64,000 nt of DNA, from assembly GCF_013113715.1 (NCBI RefSeq), contig NZ_CP053344.1:2170001-2234000 (forward strand), in the 5' to 3' direction. The notes below the pieces were generated by a model that worked only from the letters and a program-made list of their open reading frames with translations, did not search any database and was not told where the DNA came from. This document shows positions 19,376 through 28,388 of this stretch, in pieces (the first letter of the stretch is position 1; the number at the start of each line of letters is the position of its first letter). The position numbers and the translations under genes were made by a program. Origin of the DNA: Herbiconiux sp. SALV-R1. Its GTDB lineage: Bacteria > Actinomycetota > Actinomycetes > Actinomycetales > Microbacteriaceae.

Positions 19376-19960
19376 TCAGCCCGTATGCACCTTGAGCTGG
19401 GCAGCGGTGAGGCCCGATCCTGCGATCAGTTCGACCGCATCCGCTGCGTCGACGATGAGGTTGGGGAGGGTGTCGCGTTCGGTGCTGGAGAAGTTCTGCA
19501 GCACGAAGTCGGCGGCCTGCTGCCGGCCGGGGGGCCGTCCGATGCCGACGCGCACGCGCACGAAGTCGGCGCTGCCGGTGGCGGCGATGATGTCGCGCAG
19601 GCCGTTGTGGCCGCCGTGGCCGCCGCCCTGCTTGAGCTTCAGGGTGTCGTAGGGGATGTCGAGTTCGTCGTGCACCACGATGAGCTGCTCGGGCGCCAGA
19701 CCGTAATACTTCAGCAGCCCGTTGGTCGGCCCGCCCGACACGTTCATGTAGGTGTTCGGCTTCGCCAGCACGAAGCGCGGGCCCCCGGGGACAGTTCGTC
19801 CTTCGGCGACCCGCGCGTTCGCTTTGTGCGGCTTGAACGATGCGCGCATCCGTTCGGCGAGTTCGTCGACCACCATCTGGCCGACGTTGTGCCGGTTGGC
19901 CGCGTAGCCGGGCCCGGGGTTGCCGAGCCCGACCACGAGCCACAGATCGGATGCGCTCAT
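19376..19960 (-). CDS. pth: Peptidyl-tRNA hydrolase
   Basis: Pth releases peptides from prematurely dissociated peptidyl-tRNA. The 194-aa product starts MSASDLWLVVGLGNPGPGYAANRHNVG and so contains both the GLGNPG fold motif and the catalytic His of NRHNVG. FVLAKPNTYMNVSG, IVVHDELDIPYDTLKLKQGGGHGGHNGLRDI and the VRVGIGRPPGR segment are all conserved. The ATG at 19960 is 10 nt past the rplY stop, the usual rplY-pth pairing in actinobacteria. An upstream start inside rplY was rejected. Confidence 0.96.
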   Translation of the reverse strand: MSASDLWLVVGLGNPGPGYAANRHNVGQMVVDELAERMRASFKPHKANARVAEGRTVPGGPRFVLAKPNTYMNVSGGPTNGLLKYYGLAPEQLIVVHDELDIPYDTLKLKQGGGHGGHNGLRDIIAATGSADFVRVRVGIGRPPGRQQAADFVLQNFSSTERDTLPNLIVDAADAVELIAGSGLTAAQLKVHTG

Positions 19961-19970
19961 GCGAGAGGTG

Positions 19971-20585
19971 CTACTCGGCCTCGGGCTCGGGGGTGACGGA
20001 CTCCTCTTCACCCTCGCCCTCGGCGGGTGCCTCGTCGTCGGTGTCGGCGACCGGCACGGTGATGCCGACGACGACCATGTCCTCTTCGCTCAGGAGGGTC
20101 GCGCCCTTGGGCAGCTCGAGCTCCTTCGCGTGCACCAGGGTGCCCTCCTCGAGGCCCTCGATCGAGAGCACGATGCGCTCGGGGATGTTCGTGGCCTCGA
20201 CCTCGAGCAGCACGGTCGCGGCATCCTGCGTGGCGATGGTGCCCGAGAACGACTCGCCCTCGAGGTGCACGGGCACCTCGACCTGGACCTTCTCGCCCTT
20301 GCGCACGACGATGAGGTCGATGTGCTCGATGATCTGCAGCACGGGGTCTTTCTGCACGTCCTTGACCAGGGCGAGCTGCTCGGTGCCGTCGATGTCGAGC
20401 TCGAGCACCTGGTTCGCCTTGCGCAGGATGAGCGCGGTCTGGTGGCCGGGCAGGGTCACGTGCTGCGGGTCGGTGCCGTGGCCGTAGATGACGGCGGGGA
20501 TCTTGTGGGCGGCACGGATGCGGCGGGCCGCCCCCTTGCCGAACTGGGTGCGGACCTCCGCAGAGACCTTGTTCTCGTCAGCCAT
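19971..20585 (-). CDS. rplY: Ribosomal protein bL25 (Ctc family)
   Basis: The 204-aa product belongs to the long CTC branch of bL25, which binds 5S rRNA. The N-terminal L25 fold (residues 1-90) reads TQFGKGAARRIRAAHKIPAVIYGHGTDPQHVTLPGHQ and contacts the RNA. The C-terminal TL5-like beta domain includes VPVHLEGESFSG and EGLEEGTLVHAKELELPKGA. The protein ends in a very acidic tail (EGEGEEESVTPEPEAE). AAGGAG lies 7 nt before the ATG. It is co-oriented and coupled with pth. Confidence 0.95.
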   Translation of the reverse strand: MADENKVSAEVRTQFGKGAARRIRAAHKIPAVIYGHGTDPQHVTLPGHQTALILRKANQVLELDIDGTEQLALVKDVQKDPVLQIIEHIDLIVVRKGEKVQVEVPVHLEGESFSGTIATQDAATVLLEVEATNIPERIVLSIEGLEEGTLVHAKELELPKGATLLSEEDMVVVGITVPVADTDDEAPAEGEGEEESVTPEPEAE

Positions 20586-20820
20586 GATGTTCTCCTTCTG
20601 CGGCGAGCATCGTGGCCCGCCTGATTCGTATGATTTTCAACTCGACCGCGTGAAGCGAGAGGAAAGACGGTTCAAGGTCCAGCCCACCGCGTCGATAACG
20701 GATGCTCGTGCCGGCCCTCGCAGAGCCGCCGCGGCATCCCTCGCCGAAGTTCAGTCGCCCAGCCTACCGCATGCGCTCTACTACGCTGGAGCCATCCACC
20801 TCTTCCAAGGAGCAACACGC

Positions 20821-22278
20821 ATGTCTGAAGCGTCGGGAACCGCCAACATCGGAGTCGTCGGGATGGCGGTGATGGGCTCGAACCTCGCCCGCAACCTCGC
20901 CAGCCGCGAGGGCAACACGGTGGCCGTCTACAACCGCTCCCCCGAGCGCACCCGCAAGCTCGTCTCGGAGCACCCCGAGGCCGGTTTCGTCGCCTCGGAG
21001 TCGATCGACGACTTCGTCGCCTCGCTGGCGAAGCCGCGCACCGCGATCATCATGGTGCAGGCGGGGGCCGGCACCGACGCCGTCATCTCCGAGCTGGCCG
21101 AGCGGTTCGAGCCGGGCGACATCATCGTCGACGGCGGCAACGCGAACTTCCACGACACCATCCGCCGCGAGAAAGACGTCTCGGCAACCGGCATCCACTT
21201 CGTCGGCACCGGCATCTCGGGCGGCGAGGAGGGCGCGCTGAACGGCCCGTCGATCATGCCCGGCGGCACCGCCGAGGCCTACAAGACGCTCGGCCCCATC
21301 CTCGCGTCGATCGCCGCGGTCGCCGAGGGCGAGCCCTGCGTCACCCACATCGGCACCGACGGGGCCGGTCACTTCGTGAAGATGGTGCACAACGGCATCG
21401 AGTACGCCGACATGCAGCTCATCGCCGAGGCCTACGACCTGCTCCGCACCGTGACCGGCCGCGAGCCGGCCGAGATCGCCGAGGTGTTCGACGCCTGGAA
21501 CTCGGGCGACCTCGAGTCGTACCTCATCGAGATCACCGCCGAGGTGCTGCGCCAGGTCGACGCCGACACGGGCAAGCCCTTCGTCGACATCGTGCTCGAC
21601 CAGGCCGGCGCCAAGGGCACCGGCTCGTGGACCGTGCAGAACGCCCTCGATCTGGGTGTGCCGGTCGGCGGTATCGCCGAGGCCGTGTTCGCGCGCTCGG
21701 TGTCGTCGAAGCCCGAGCAGCGCGCTGCGGTGCAAGGTGTCGTGACCTCGCGACCCGACGTCGTGTCGGTGGATGTGGACTCGTTCGCCGACGACATCCG
21801 TGCCGCCCTCTACGCCTCGAAGGTCGTCGCCTACGCGCAGGGCTTCGACGAGATCATCGCGGGCGCCGCTCAGTACGACTGGGACATCGACAAGGGTGCG
21901 GTGGCGAAGATCTGGCGGGCGGGCTGCATCATCCGAGCGCAGTTCCTCAACCGCATCGTCGAGGCCTACGAGAACAACCCGAAGCTCGCGACGCTGCTCG
22001 AAGACCCGTACTTCGCGTCGGCTGTGGCCGACGGCGAGGCTGCGTGGCGGCGCGTGGTGTCGACGGCGGCGCTGTCGGGCGTGCCGATCCCGGGCTTCGG
22101 CGCGGCGCTGTCGTACTACGACTCGCTCGCGACGAAGCGGCTCCCCGCTGCGCTGGTGCAGGGGCAGCGCGACTTCTTCGGCGCCCACACGTACAAGCGC
22201 GTCGACCGCGAGGGCACCTTCCACACCCTCTGGTCGGGCGACCGCTCCGAGGTCGAGACCGAGCCCTCGACCCACTAG
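20821..22278 (+). CDS. gnd: 6-phosphogluconate dehydrogenase (decarboxylating)
   Basis: This enzyme converts 6-phosphogluconate to ribulose 5-phosphate and CO2, forming NADPH in the pentose phosphate pathway. The 485-aa product has the Rossmann motif GVVGMAVMGSNLARNLA and AVYNRSPERT after strand 2, then IIVDGGNANFHDT. The substrate signature GTGISGGEEGALNGPSIMPGG and the catalytic HFVKMVHNGIEYADMQLIAE are intact, and the C-terminal helical domain ends SYYDSLATKRLPAALVQGQRDFFGAHTYKR. It is the long (NADP, dimeric) type. AAGGAG lies 8 nt before the ATG. Its 235-nt upstream gap, shared with rplY, shows no clear promoter. Confidence 0.96.
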   Translation: MSEASGTANIGVVGMAVMGSNLARNLASREGNTVAVYNRSPERTRKLVSEHPEAGFVASESIDDFVASLAKPRTAIIMVQAGAGTDAVISELAERFEPGDIIVDGGNANFHDTIRREKDVSATGIHFVGTGISGGEEGALNGPSIMPGGTAEAYKTLGPILASIAAVAEGEPCVTHIGTDGAGHFVKMVHNGIEYADMQLIAEAYDLLRTVTGREPAEIAEVFDAWNSGDLESYLIEITAEVLRQVDADTGKPFVDIVLDQAGAKGTGSWTVQNALDLGVPVGGIAEAVFARSVSSKPEQRAAVQGVVTSRPDVVSVDVDSFADDIRAALYASKVVAYAQGFDEIIAGAAQYDWDIDKGAVAKIWRAGCIIRAQFLNRIVEAYENNPKLATLLEDPYFASAVADGEAAWRRVVSTAALSGVPIPGFGAALSYYDSLATKRLPAALVQGQRDFFGAHTYKRVDREGTFHTLWSGDRSEVETEPSTH

Positions 22279-22325
22279 GCGGGCGCGGCCGCCGGCCCGC
22301 CCCGCCCCGCCTCGCGGGTTCGCCT

Positions 22326-22390
22326 CGATCGACCCGTCGCAAAACGCCCCTTCCGCTGCGCGGAGGGGGCGTTTTGCGCCAGGTCGATCG
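22326..22390. terminator. Compound hairpin in the gnd-smc convergent gap
   Basis: An inner 19-bp stem (22338-22356 with 22360-22378, one G-U pair, 3-nt loop) has GCAAAACGCCCC-type arms. It is enclosed by an outer 9-bp stem, CGATCGACC (22326-22334) with GGTCGATCG (22382-22390). The 65-bp structure starts 47 nt past the gnd stop and should terminate transcription from the gnd side. It has a T-poor flank, so factor-independent release is uncertain. Confidence 0.6.
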
Positions 22391-22424
22391 TTCGTGCTGG
22401 GTGCTGGGTGCGGGGCGCGTCAAG

Positions 22425-22478
22425 TTGGTCGCGCAAACTGCTCCCCAGCGCGCGTGAAGGAGCACTTTGCGCGACCAA
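22425..22478. repeat. Near-palindromic dispersed repeat, copy 1
   Basis: TTGGTCGCGCAAACTGCTCC (22425-22444) and its inverted partner (22459-22478) pair over 20 bp with a single internal mismatch, around a 14-nt loop. The arm here reads CAAAC on the left and CACTTTG on the right, so relative to the other two copies (22563-22614 and 63251-63308) this one is inverted. The rest of the 22279-22636 gap holds no gene that I can support. Confidence 0.75.
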
Positions 22479-22562
22479 GACAGCCCACCAGGGAGGGTGC
22501 TGGCCAGAGTCCACCTGCGCGAGGGCGGCGCGGGAGCGGGATGCTTGCAGGCCTCAGCACGA

Positions 22563-22614
22563 TGGTCGCGCAAAGTGCTCTCTGGTGTAAGTGGAGGAGC
22601 AGTTTGCGCGACTA
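22563..22614. repeat. Near-palindromic dispersed repeat, copy 2
   Basis: TGGTCGCGCAAAGTGCTC (22563-22580) pairs with GAGCAGTTTGCGCGACTA (22597-22614) around 16 nt, with the same internal mismatch position as copy 1 and one extra G-U. It ends 22 nt before the smc stop codon, so it may also end smc transcription coming from the right. Confidence 0.75.
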
Positions 22615-22636
22615 ATGGGCGCGCAATGGGGTGGGG

Positions 22637-25600
22637 TCAGGAGGCCGCGCGCTCGGGGGCGGGGCGGTCGGGCGCGGCGGGCCCGGGGGCGGGGGCGGGG
22701 CGGTCGGGCGCGGCGGGCTCGGGCGCGGCGCGGTCGGGCGCGGCGGGCTCGGGCGCGGCGCGGTCGGGCGCGGCGCGCTCGGCGGCGACGCGCTGGCCGA
22801 CGACGGCGGAGACGCCGTCTTGGCGCATGGAGACGCCGTAAAGGGCGTCGGCGATCTCCATGGTGCGCTTCTGGTGCGTGATGACGATGAGCTGGCTGGT
22901 GGCGCGCAGGTCTTCGAAGATGGTGAGGAGCCTGCCGAGGTTGGCGTCGTCGAGGGCGGCCTCCACCTCGTCCATGATGTAGAACGGGCTGGGGCGGGCC
23001 TTGAAGATCGCGATGAGCAGCGCGACAGCCGCGAGCGACCGCTCGCCGCCCGAGAGCAGCGACAGGCGCTCGATCTTCTTGCCGGCGGGCTTCACGCTCA
23101 CCTCGATGCCGGTGGCGAGGAGGTTGTCGGGGTCGGTCAGCGAGATCGAGCCGGTGCCCCCCGGGAAAAGCACGGGGAAGACCTTCGTGAAGGCCTCCTG
23201 GGTGTCGGCGAACGCGCTCTCGAAGATCGACTGCATGCGCTCGTCGATCTCGTCGATGATGGTAAGCAGGTCTTTGCGGGTGTTCGTGAGGTCGGTGAGC
23301 TGCTCGCTCAAGAAGCGGTGCCGCTGCTCGAGCGCGTCGAACTCCTCGAGCGCGAGCGGGTTCACGCGCCCGAGCTCGGCGAGCTTGCGCTCGGCCTTCG
23401 CGAGCCGCTGCTGCTGCTCGGCCCGCACGAAGGGGTGCCCCTCGGGCTCGGCCGGCTCGACGTCGGCACCAGTCGAGCGCTCGTCGAGGCCCTCGCCATC
23501 GCCATCGATCGCCGCCGCCGCAACCACGTCGCTCGAGGCATCGCCGGCAACGGATGCGCGCGCCGAGCCCTCAGGCACGATCGCCCGGAACGCATCGTCG
23601 TCGTCGCTCTCCGCCGCGAGCCGATCGGCCTCCAGCTGCTCGGTCGCGGCGCGCACCGCCGCCTGACTGGTGTCGATGATGGCTACGGCGGAGTCGTCGG
23701 GGATGAGCTGATCGGGCCCGTACTCGGCGACGAGCACCTCCTCGACGAGTCCGAGCTCGCTGGCCGCCCGCTCGAGCAGGCCCGAGAGGTGCAGCTTCTT
23801 CTCGTAGATCTGCAGCTCGAGCCCGTGCACGTTCTCAGTGATGGCCTGCAGCCTCTCGCGCAGGGTCGCCTCCTCCCGCCGCAGGGCGAGGAGCTCCTCG
23901 TTCTGCTGCGCGCGCTCGGCCTCGCGCTGCGAGAGCTCGAGCCGCGCCGCAGCCACGGACCGGTCGACGGAATCGAGCACCGCGGGCAGCGCCTCGGCCA
24001 CGTCGGTCGCCGCCGCGATCTGGCGTCGACGGATGACGGCACGCCGCGCCGCCGCCTCGGCCGCCGCCCGATCGGCCTCGAGCTGCTTCTCGAGGGCCGC
24101 CGTTCTCGCCTGCTCGGCGCGCACGCGCTCCCGGGCGGTCTCGACACCGAGCCGCGCCTCGACCTCCCGCTCACGCGCGATCTCAAGCTCGGCGAGCAGC
24201 CCCTCCCGGGCGCTGGCGTCGAGGATCGGGCGGGGACGCGCCCTCACCACGTCGAGCTCGGCCCTCGCCTTCTCGGCGGCCTGCTCCGCCTGCGCGACGT
24301 TCTCCTCGGCGAGCTTCGACGACTTTCCGAGCCGCTCGAGCTCGGCACCGGCGGCATCGAGCTGCGCCTTCAGCCGGCTCACCCTCTCGCTGCGGGCGGC
24401 GAGCTTCGCGTCGAACTCGCGCAGGGCGGCGAGCGCCTTCTGCGACTGCTCCTTCGCGACCTGCACGACACCGCGTTGCTCGGCGAGCTCGAACCGTGCC
24501 CGCTCGATGATGGAGTGCTCCTCGGCGAGCAGCACCGCTGCCGAGTCGCGCTCGGCGACGAGCTCGATGCGCGACCGCGTCGCCCCCGACCCTCCCCGGA
24601 GCACATACCTCGTGAGCACCTCTCCCGCCTTCGTCACCAGCGTGAGCGAGGCGAGCTGGGCCGGGGTGGCATCGCCGACGGCCGCCCCGGCGTTATCAGG
24701 AGCTCCGGCACCGCCGCGAACGGCGTCTTCGATCGCCGCCCACGCCGCACGCGCCGCCTCGAGATCGTCGGCCACGGCCACCGCGCCGAGCACGCCGAGC
24801 ACGCCGGCAGGTGCCGTCACGACATCGACGGCGGGAACCACCCCCGACAGTGCGTCACGACCCGACGCTCCACGGGCCCGCTCGAGGAGGTCAGGAGCGA
24901 TCTGCGTGCCATCCTCGCCGGCCGCGCCGGCCCCACTGTGGCGCCCCGCACCCGGCTCCGCGATCACGAGCTCGACCCGCCCCATGTCGCCCGCAGCCGC
25001 AGCCGACGCCGCGGCGACCGCCGCCCCCTGGTCGCTCGCCAGCACCGCGTCGGCGAGGCTGCCGAGCGCCGCCGCGACAGCGGCTTCGTAGCCGGGCGAC
25101 ACCTTCATGTGCTCCGCGACGAGACCCGCGATGCCCTCGAGCCGCGCGGCGACGAGCTCGGCCGAGCCGTCTTTCTGGTCGAGTGCCATGCCGAGGGCGC
25201 TCGTGCGAGCCGCCAGAGCGTCGCGCTCGCGCTCGTGCGTGTGCAGCTCCTCCCGGAGCCGCTCGATCTCGGCCTCGGCCTCGAACACCTGTGACTGGGC
25301 GAACTCGTAGCCCTCGTCGAGACCGGTGGCGTCGAGCTCCGACTCGGCCGACTCCTCCTCGGCCTCGGCGTAGTCGGCGGCCGCCCTCTCGCGTCGGGCC
25401 TCGGCAGCCTCGAGCGCGTTGCTCTGACGCAGCACTTCGCCGCGCACCGCGGCCAGCCGGGAGTTGGCCGACTCGAGCTGGCCCGTGAGCTTCGAGAGCT
25501 CGAGGTCGTGCTTCGAGACGAGCGAGCTCTGGTAGGCGATCTGCTCGTCGAGGGCGTCGAGGGCCGACCGCGCCGAGACGGTGGCCTGCTGCGCCGCCTC

Positions 25601-26653
25601 CCATCGCTCGTGCGACGCCGCCACCTCGCCCTGCAGGCGCTCGGCCTCGTCGCGCGAGTCGGCGACCATGCCGGGGCTCACGCTCGGAGACGCCTCGGGC
25701 ATCCCCTCCTCCCCACCGAGCAGCGCGAGCCGCTGGCTGGCCAGGTTGAAGAGGTTGCGCAACCGTTCCTGCACCGACTCGAGACCGAACGCGGTGCGCC
25801 GCGCGAGGTCGACGGCGTCGCCCACCTGCGCCTGCTCGAGGCGCCCGATGCGCAGCTGGTTCTGCTCGAGCCGCTCCTGCAGCACCATGCGCTCGGTGTG
25901 CCGCTCGTTCTCGCTGCGCGCCGCGGCGTCGAGGGCAGCACGCAGCCCCACCACCTCGTCGGCCAGCAGTCGTGCCTTGGCATCACGCACGATGGCGGCG
26001 ATCGACTGCGCCTGTTTGGCCACCTCGGCCTGCCGGCCCAGCGGCTTGAGCTGGCGCCTGATCTCACCGGCCAGGTCGCTCAACCGCGTGAGGTTGCCCT
26101 GCATGGCGTCGAGCTTGCGCACCGTCTTCTCTTTGCGGCGGCGGTGCTTCAAGATGCCGGCCGCCTCTTCGATGAAGCCGCGCCGACCTTCGGGGGTGGC
26201 GTGCAGCACGGCATCGAGCTGCCCCTGCCCCACGATGACGTGCATCTCGCGCCCGAGCCCGGAGTCGGAGAGCAGCTCCTGCACGTCGAGCAGACGGCAC
26301 CCCTCGCCGTTGATGGCGTACTCGCTGCCTCCGTTGCGGAACAGCGTGCGCGAGATGGTGACCTCGCTGTAGTCGATGGGCAGCGCACCGTCGGTGTTGT
26401 CGATGGTGAGGGTGACCTCGGCCCGGCCGAGCGGCCCCTTGGTCGAGGTGCCGGCGAAGATGACGTCTTCCATCTTCCCGCCGCGGAGCGTCTTGGCCCC
26501 CTGCTCCCCCATCACCCATGCCAGCGCGTCGACGACGTTCGACTTGCCCGAGCCGTTCGGGCCGACCACGCAGGTGACGCCCGTCTCGAAGGCGAAGGTG
26601 GTGGGGTTGGCGAAGCTCTTGAAGCCCTTGAGGGTGAGGCTCTTCAGATACAT
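22637..26653 (-). CDS. smc: Chromosome segregation protein SMC
   Basis: SMC forms the condensin-like ring that organises and segregates the chromosome with ScpA/ScpB. The start ATG 26653 (MYLKSLTLKGFKSFA) has GGTGGAG upstream; longer frames were rejected. Order: Walker A GPNGSGKSN with the Q-loop MGEQGAKTLRGGKMEDVIF, a coiled coil, the hinge (about residues 500-690), the return coil, signature LSLLSGGERSLAAVALL and Walker B FYIMDEVEAALDD (near 1225). At 1338 aa it is longer than the usual 1150-1200. About 60 acidic, Ala/Gly-rich residues (around 1010-1070, beginning AESDDDDAF) interrupt the coil just before LGRVNPLALEEF. The last 55 residues are Ala/Pro repeats (APEPAAPDR). Confidence 0.95.
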   Translation of the reverse strand: MYLKSLTLKGFKSFANPTTFAFETGVTCVVGPNGSGKSNVVDALAWVMGEQGAKTLRGGKMEDVIFAGTSTKGPLGRAEVTLTIDNTDGALPIDYSEVTISRTLFRNGGSEYAINGEGCRLLDVQELLSDSGLGREMHVIVGQGQLDAVLHATPEGRRGFIEEAAGILKHRRRKEKTVRKLDAMQGNLTRLSDLAGEIRRQLKPLGRQAEVAKQAQSIAAIVRDAKARLLADEVVGLRAALDAAARSENERHTERMVLQERLEQNQLRIGRLEQAQVGDAVDLARRTAFGLESVQERLRNLFNLASQRLALLGGEEGMPEASPSVSPGMVADSRDEAERLQGEVAASHERWEAAQQATVSARSALDALDEQIAYQSSLVSKHDLELSKLTGQLESANSRLAAVRGEVLRQSNALEAAEARRERAAADYAEAEEESAESELDATGLDEGYEFAQSQVFEAEAEIERLREELHTHERERDALAARTSALGMALDQKDGSAELVAARLEGIAGLVAEHMKVSPGYEAAVAAALGSLADAVLASDQGAAVAAASAAAAGDMGRVELVIAEPGAGRHSGAGAAGEDGTQIAPDLLERARGASGRDALSGVVPAVDVVTAPAGVLGVLGAVAVADDLEAARAAWAAIEDAVRGGAGAPDNAGAAVGDATPAQLASLTLVTKAGEVLTRYVLRGGSGATRSRIELVAERDSAAVLLAEEHSIIERARFELAEQRGVVQVAKEQSQKALAALREFDAKLAARSERVSRLKAQLDAAGAELERLGKSSKLAEENVAQAEQAAEKARAELDVVRARPRPILDASAREGLLAELEIAREREVEARLGVETARERVRAEQARTAALEKQLEADRAAAEAAARRAVIRRRQIAAATDVAEALPAVLDSVDRSVAAARLELSQREAERAQQNEELLALRREEATLRERLQAITENVHGLELQIYEKKLHLSGLLERAASELGLVEEVLVAEYGPDQLIPDDSAVAIIDTSQAAVRAATEQLEADRLAAESDDDDAFRAIVPEGSARASVAGDASSDVVAAAAIDGDGEGLDERSTGADVEPAEPEGHPFVRAEQQQRLAKAERKLAELGRVNPLALEEFDALEQRHRFLSEQLTDLTNTRKDLLTIIDEIDERMQSIFESAFADTQEAFTKVFPVLFPGGTGSISLTDPDNLLATGIEVSVKPAGKKIERLSLLSGGERSLAAVALLIAIFKARPSPFYIMDEVEAALDDANLGRLLTIFEDLRATSQLIVITHQKRTMEIADALYGVSMRQDGVSAVVGQRVAAERAAPDRAAPEPAAPDRAAPEPAAPDRPAPAPGPAAPDRPAPERAAS
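22701..22780 (-). repeat. 30-bp tandem repeat at the smc 3' end
   Basis: Two identical 30-bp units (22701-22730 and 22731-22760) are followed by a partial third to about 22775. In the smc frame each unit encodes ten residues of the AAPEPAAPDR type. Such units can expand or contract in frame, changing tail length. Confidence 0.7.
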
Positions 26654-26797
26654 GCTCCACCCCTTTCGCTCCGGCCGACGGGCGGGACTGCCCGAGCGGT
26701 GAGCACTACGGTATCGAATCGCCCGCCCGATCACGGTCGGCGCGACGACACTGTTGATGGATCCGCCGCATACGCTGGTTGTGCAGAAAGGACTCCG

Positions 26798-28084
26798 ATG
26801 CCCCGCCAAGCCCTCGTCTCACCGGCAGCCGACCTCACCCGCGCCGAGCTCACCCGCTACGCGCGCCAGATCTCCCTCCCCCACATCGGGCTCGACGGGC
26901 AGCGCCGGCTGAAGAACTCCCGCGTCGTCGTGCTCGGTGCGGGTGGCCTCGGCTCACCGGTCCTCCAGTACCTCGCCGCCGCCGGCGTCGGCACGATCGG
27001 CATCGTCGACCACGACACCGTCGAGGTGTCCAACCTGCAGCGCCAGACCATCCACCCGGATGCTGCGGTCGGCTCCCGCAAGACCGCCTCCGCCGCGGCT
27101 GCGGTGCGCGCTCTCAACCCCCTCGTCGAGGTGATCGAGCACGACGTCGAGATCACCCCCGACACCGTGCTCGAGCTCGTGTCGGAGTACGACGTGGTGG
27201 TCGACGGCACCGACGCCTTCGAGGTGCAGTACGTCATCGACGCCGCCTGCGCCCTCGTCGGCAAGCCGATGGTGTGGGGCTCGGTGCTGCGCTTCGACGG
27301 CCAGGCCACCGTGTTCTGGGCGACGGCCGAGGGCGACGGCGCCCGCACCCTCGACGACCTCTACCCCGAGCAGGGCTCCGACCCCGCGGAGAGCTGCGCG
27401 GTCGCCGGTGTGCTCGGGCCGGTGTGCGCCGCGATCGGTGCGGTCATGGCGACCGAGACGCTCAAGCTGCTGGGCGGCTGGGGCGAGGTGCTGCTCGGCC
27501 GCCTGCTCGTTCACGACGCGCTCGACGCGAGCTGGCGGGAGGTGCCGTTCGGCAAGTCGGCGATCCGGCCCGGCACGAAGGGCGCGACCCGCGGCGCCGC
27601 CAACATCGGCGAGCCCTACGACGCGAAGGTGCAGGGCGTCGGGGCCTCCAGCCCCGCGACCCGCCTCTTCGAGCGGCAAGCGGGCAACACCGCCAAGCCG
27701 ACGACCACGACCACGACCACCACCGAGAGCGAATCTGCCCCGCCTGCCCCCGCATCCGTCTCCCCCTCCGAGCTCAAGGAGATGCTCGACGCCCGCGAGC
27801 GCGGCGATGCCGACTTCGTGCTCGTCGATGTGCGCGAGAGCTACGAGCACGAACTCGTCGCCATCGACGGGGCTCATCTCGTTCCGCTCGCGCACGTGCT
27901 GAGCGATGCGGCGCGCGAGGTGCTTCCGCCGCAGGAGAAGGTGGTGCTGTACTGCCACCACGACACCCGTTCGGCGCACGCCGCCCAGCTGCTGCAGCAG
28001 AACGGATGGGACGACGTCGTGTTCGTGCGCGGCGGCATCGACGCCTGGGTGCGCGAGATCGAGCCCGACAAGCCGCGCTACTGA
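26798..28084 (+). CDS. moeZ: MoeZ-type adenylyltransferase/sulfurtransferase (MoeB-rhodanese)
   Basis: The product adenylates the C-terminus of MoaD-like sulfur carriers and, through its rhodanese domain, supplies the sulfur for molybdopterin. The 428-aa protein has an E1/ThiF domain (residues 18-255): YARQISLPHIGLDGQRRL, nucleotide motif VVLGAGGLGSPVLQYL, DHDTVEVSNLQRQTIH and SCAVAGVLGPVCAAIGAVMATE. A Thr-rich linker (eight Thr in a row near 300) leads to a rhodanese domain (about 320-428) with DVRESYEHE and the catalytic Cys in VLYCHHDTRSAHA. The two CxxC zinc pairs of E. coli MoeB are absent, as in other actinobacterial MoeZ. AAAGGA lies 7 nt before the ATG. Confidence 0.9.
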   Translation: MPRQALVSPAADLTRAELTRYARQISLPHIGLDGQRRLKNSRVVVLGAGGLGSPVLQYLAAAGVGTIGIVDHDTVEVSNLQRQTIHPDAAVGSRKTASAAAAVRALNPLVEVIEHDVEITPDTVLELVSEYDVVVDGTDAFEVQYVIDAACALVGKPMVWGSVLRFDGQATVFWATAEGDGARTLDDLYPEQGSDPAESCAVAGVLGPVCAAIGAVMATETLKLLGGWGEVLLGRLLVHDALDASWREVPFGKSAIRPGTKGATRGAANIGEPYDAKVQGVGASSPATRLFERQAGNTAKPTTTTTTTTESESAPPAPASVSPSELKEMLDARERGDADFVLVDVRESYEHELVAIDGAHLVPLAHVLSDAAREVLPPQEKVVLYCHHDTRSAHAAQLLQQNGWDDVVFVRGGIDAWVREIEPDKPRY

Positions 28085-28133
28085 GGGAGCGGCGACGAAG
28101 CGATGCGTCACGATGCGACGCGAAACCCCCGGC

Positions 28134-28388
28134 TCACCCCCCGGCGAACGGCGGCAGCACGTCGACCGTGTCGCCGTCGGCCAGCACCGTCGAGAGCTCC
28201 TTCGTCGCCCGCGTGTTGTGCAGAAAACTGCATCGCCCGAGCACCGTCGCCGTCGTCGTGGCGTCGGCCGACCCGGCCGCGAGCTCGTCGAGCACCGACG
28301 CGATGGTGCGTCCGGCCGCGTCGAGCTGCTCCGACGGTCGGCCGAGGGCTGCCTTGGCCGCCGCGAAATAGGTGAAGGTGACGCTCAT
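28134..28388 (-). CDS. moaD: MoaD, molybdopterin synthase small subunit
   Basis: MoaD carries the thiocarboxylate sulfur used to build the dithiolene of molybdopterin. The 84-aa product has the ubiquitin-like fold pattern: VTFTYFAAAKAALGRPSEQLDAAG at the start, ELSTVLADGDTVDVLPPFAGG at the end. The C-terminal Gly-Gly required for adenylation by MoeZ is intact. The ATG (28388) overlaps the moaA stop by one base (TGATG). It is convergent with moeZ, its partner E1, with a 49-nt gap. Confidence 0.93.
   Translation of the reverse strand: MSVTFTYFAAAKAALGRPSEQLDAAGRTIASVLDELAAGSADATTTATVLGRCSFLHNTRATKELSTVLADGDTVDVLPPFAGG

Noticed and set aside
15619-19395. Long plus-strand frame (over 1200 codons) across mfd
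   Set aside because: It is the antisense shadow of mfd, whose helicase motifs are complete on the minus strand. The plus frame is a His/Arg/Gly-rich translation typical of GC-rich antisense frames.
22631-25294. Long plus-strand frame (about 890 codons) across smc
   Set aside because: Antisense to smc with no motif and low-complexity composition; smc is unambiguous.
27711-27745. ACC/ACG triplet run inside moeZ as a regulatory microsatellite
   Set aside because: It simply encodes the Thr-rich linker between the E1 and rhodanese domains and is in frame; no evidence for phase variation.
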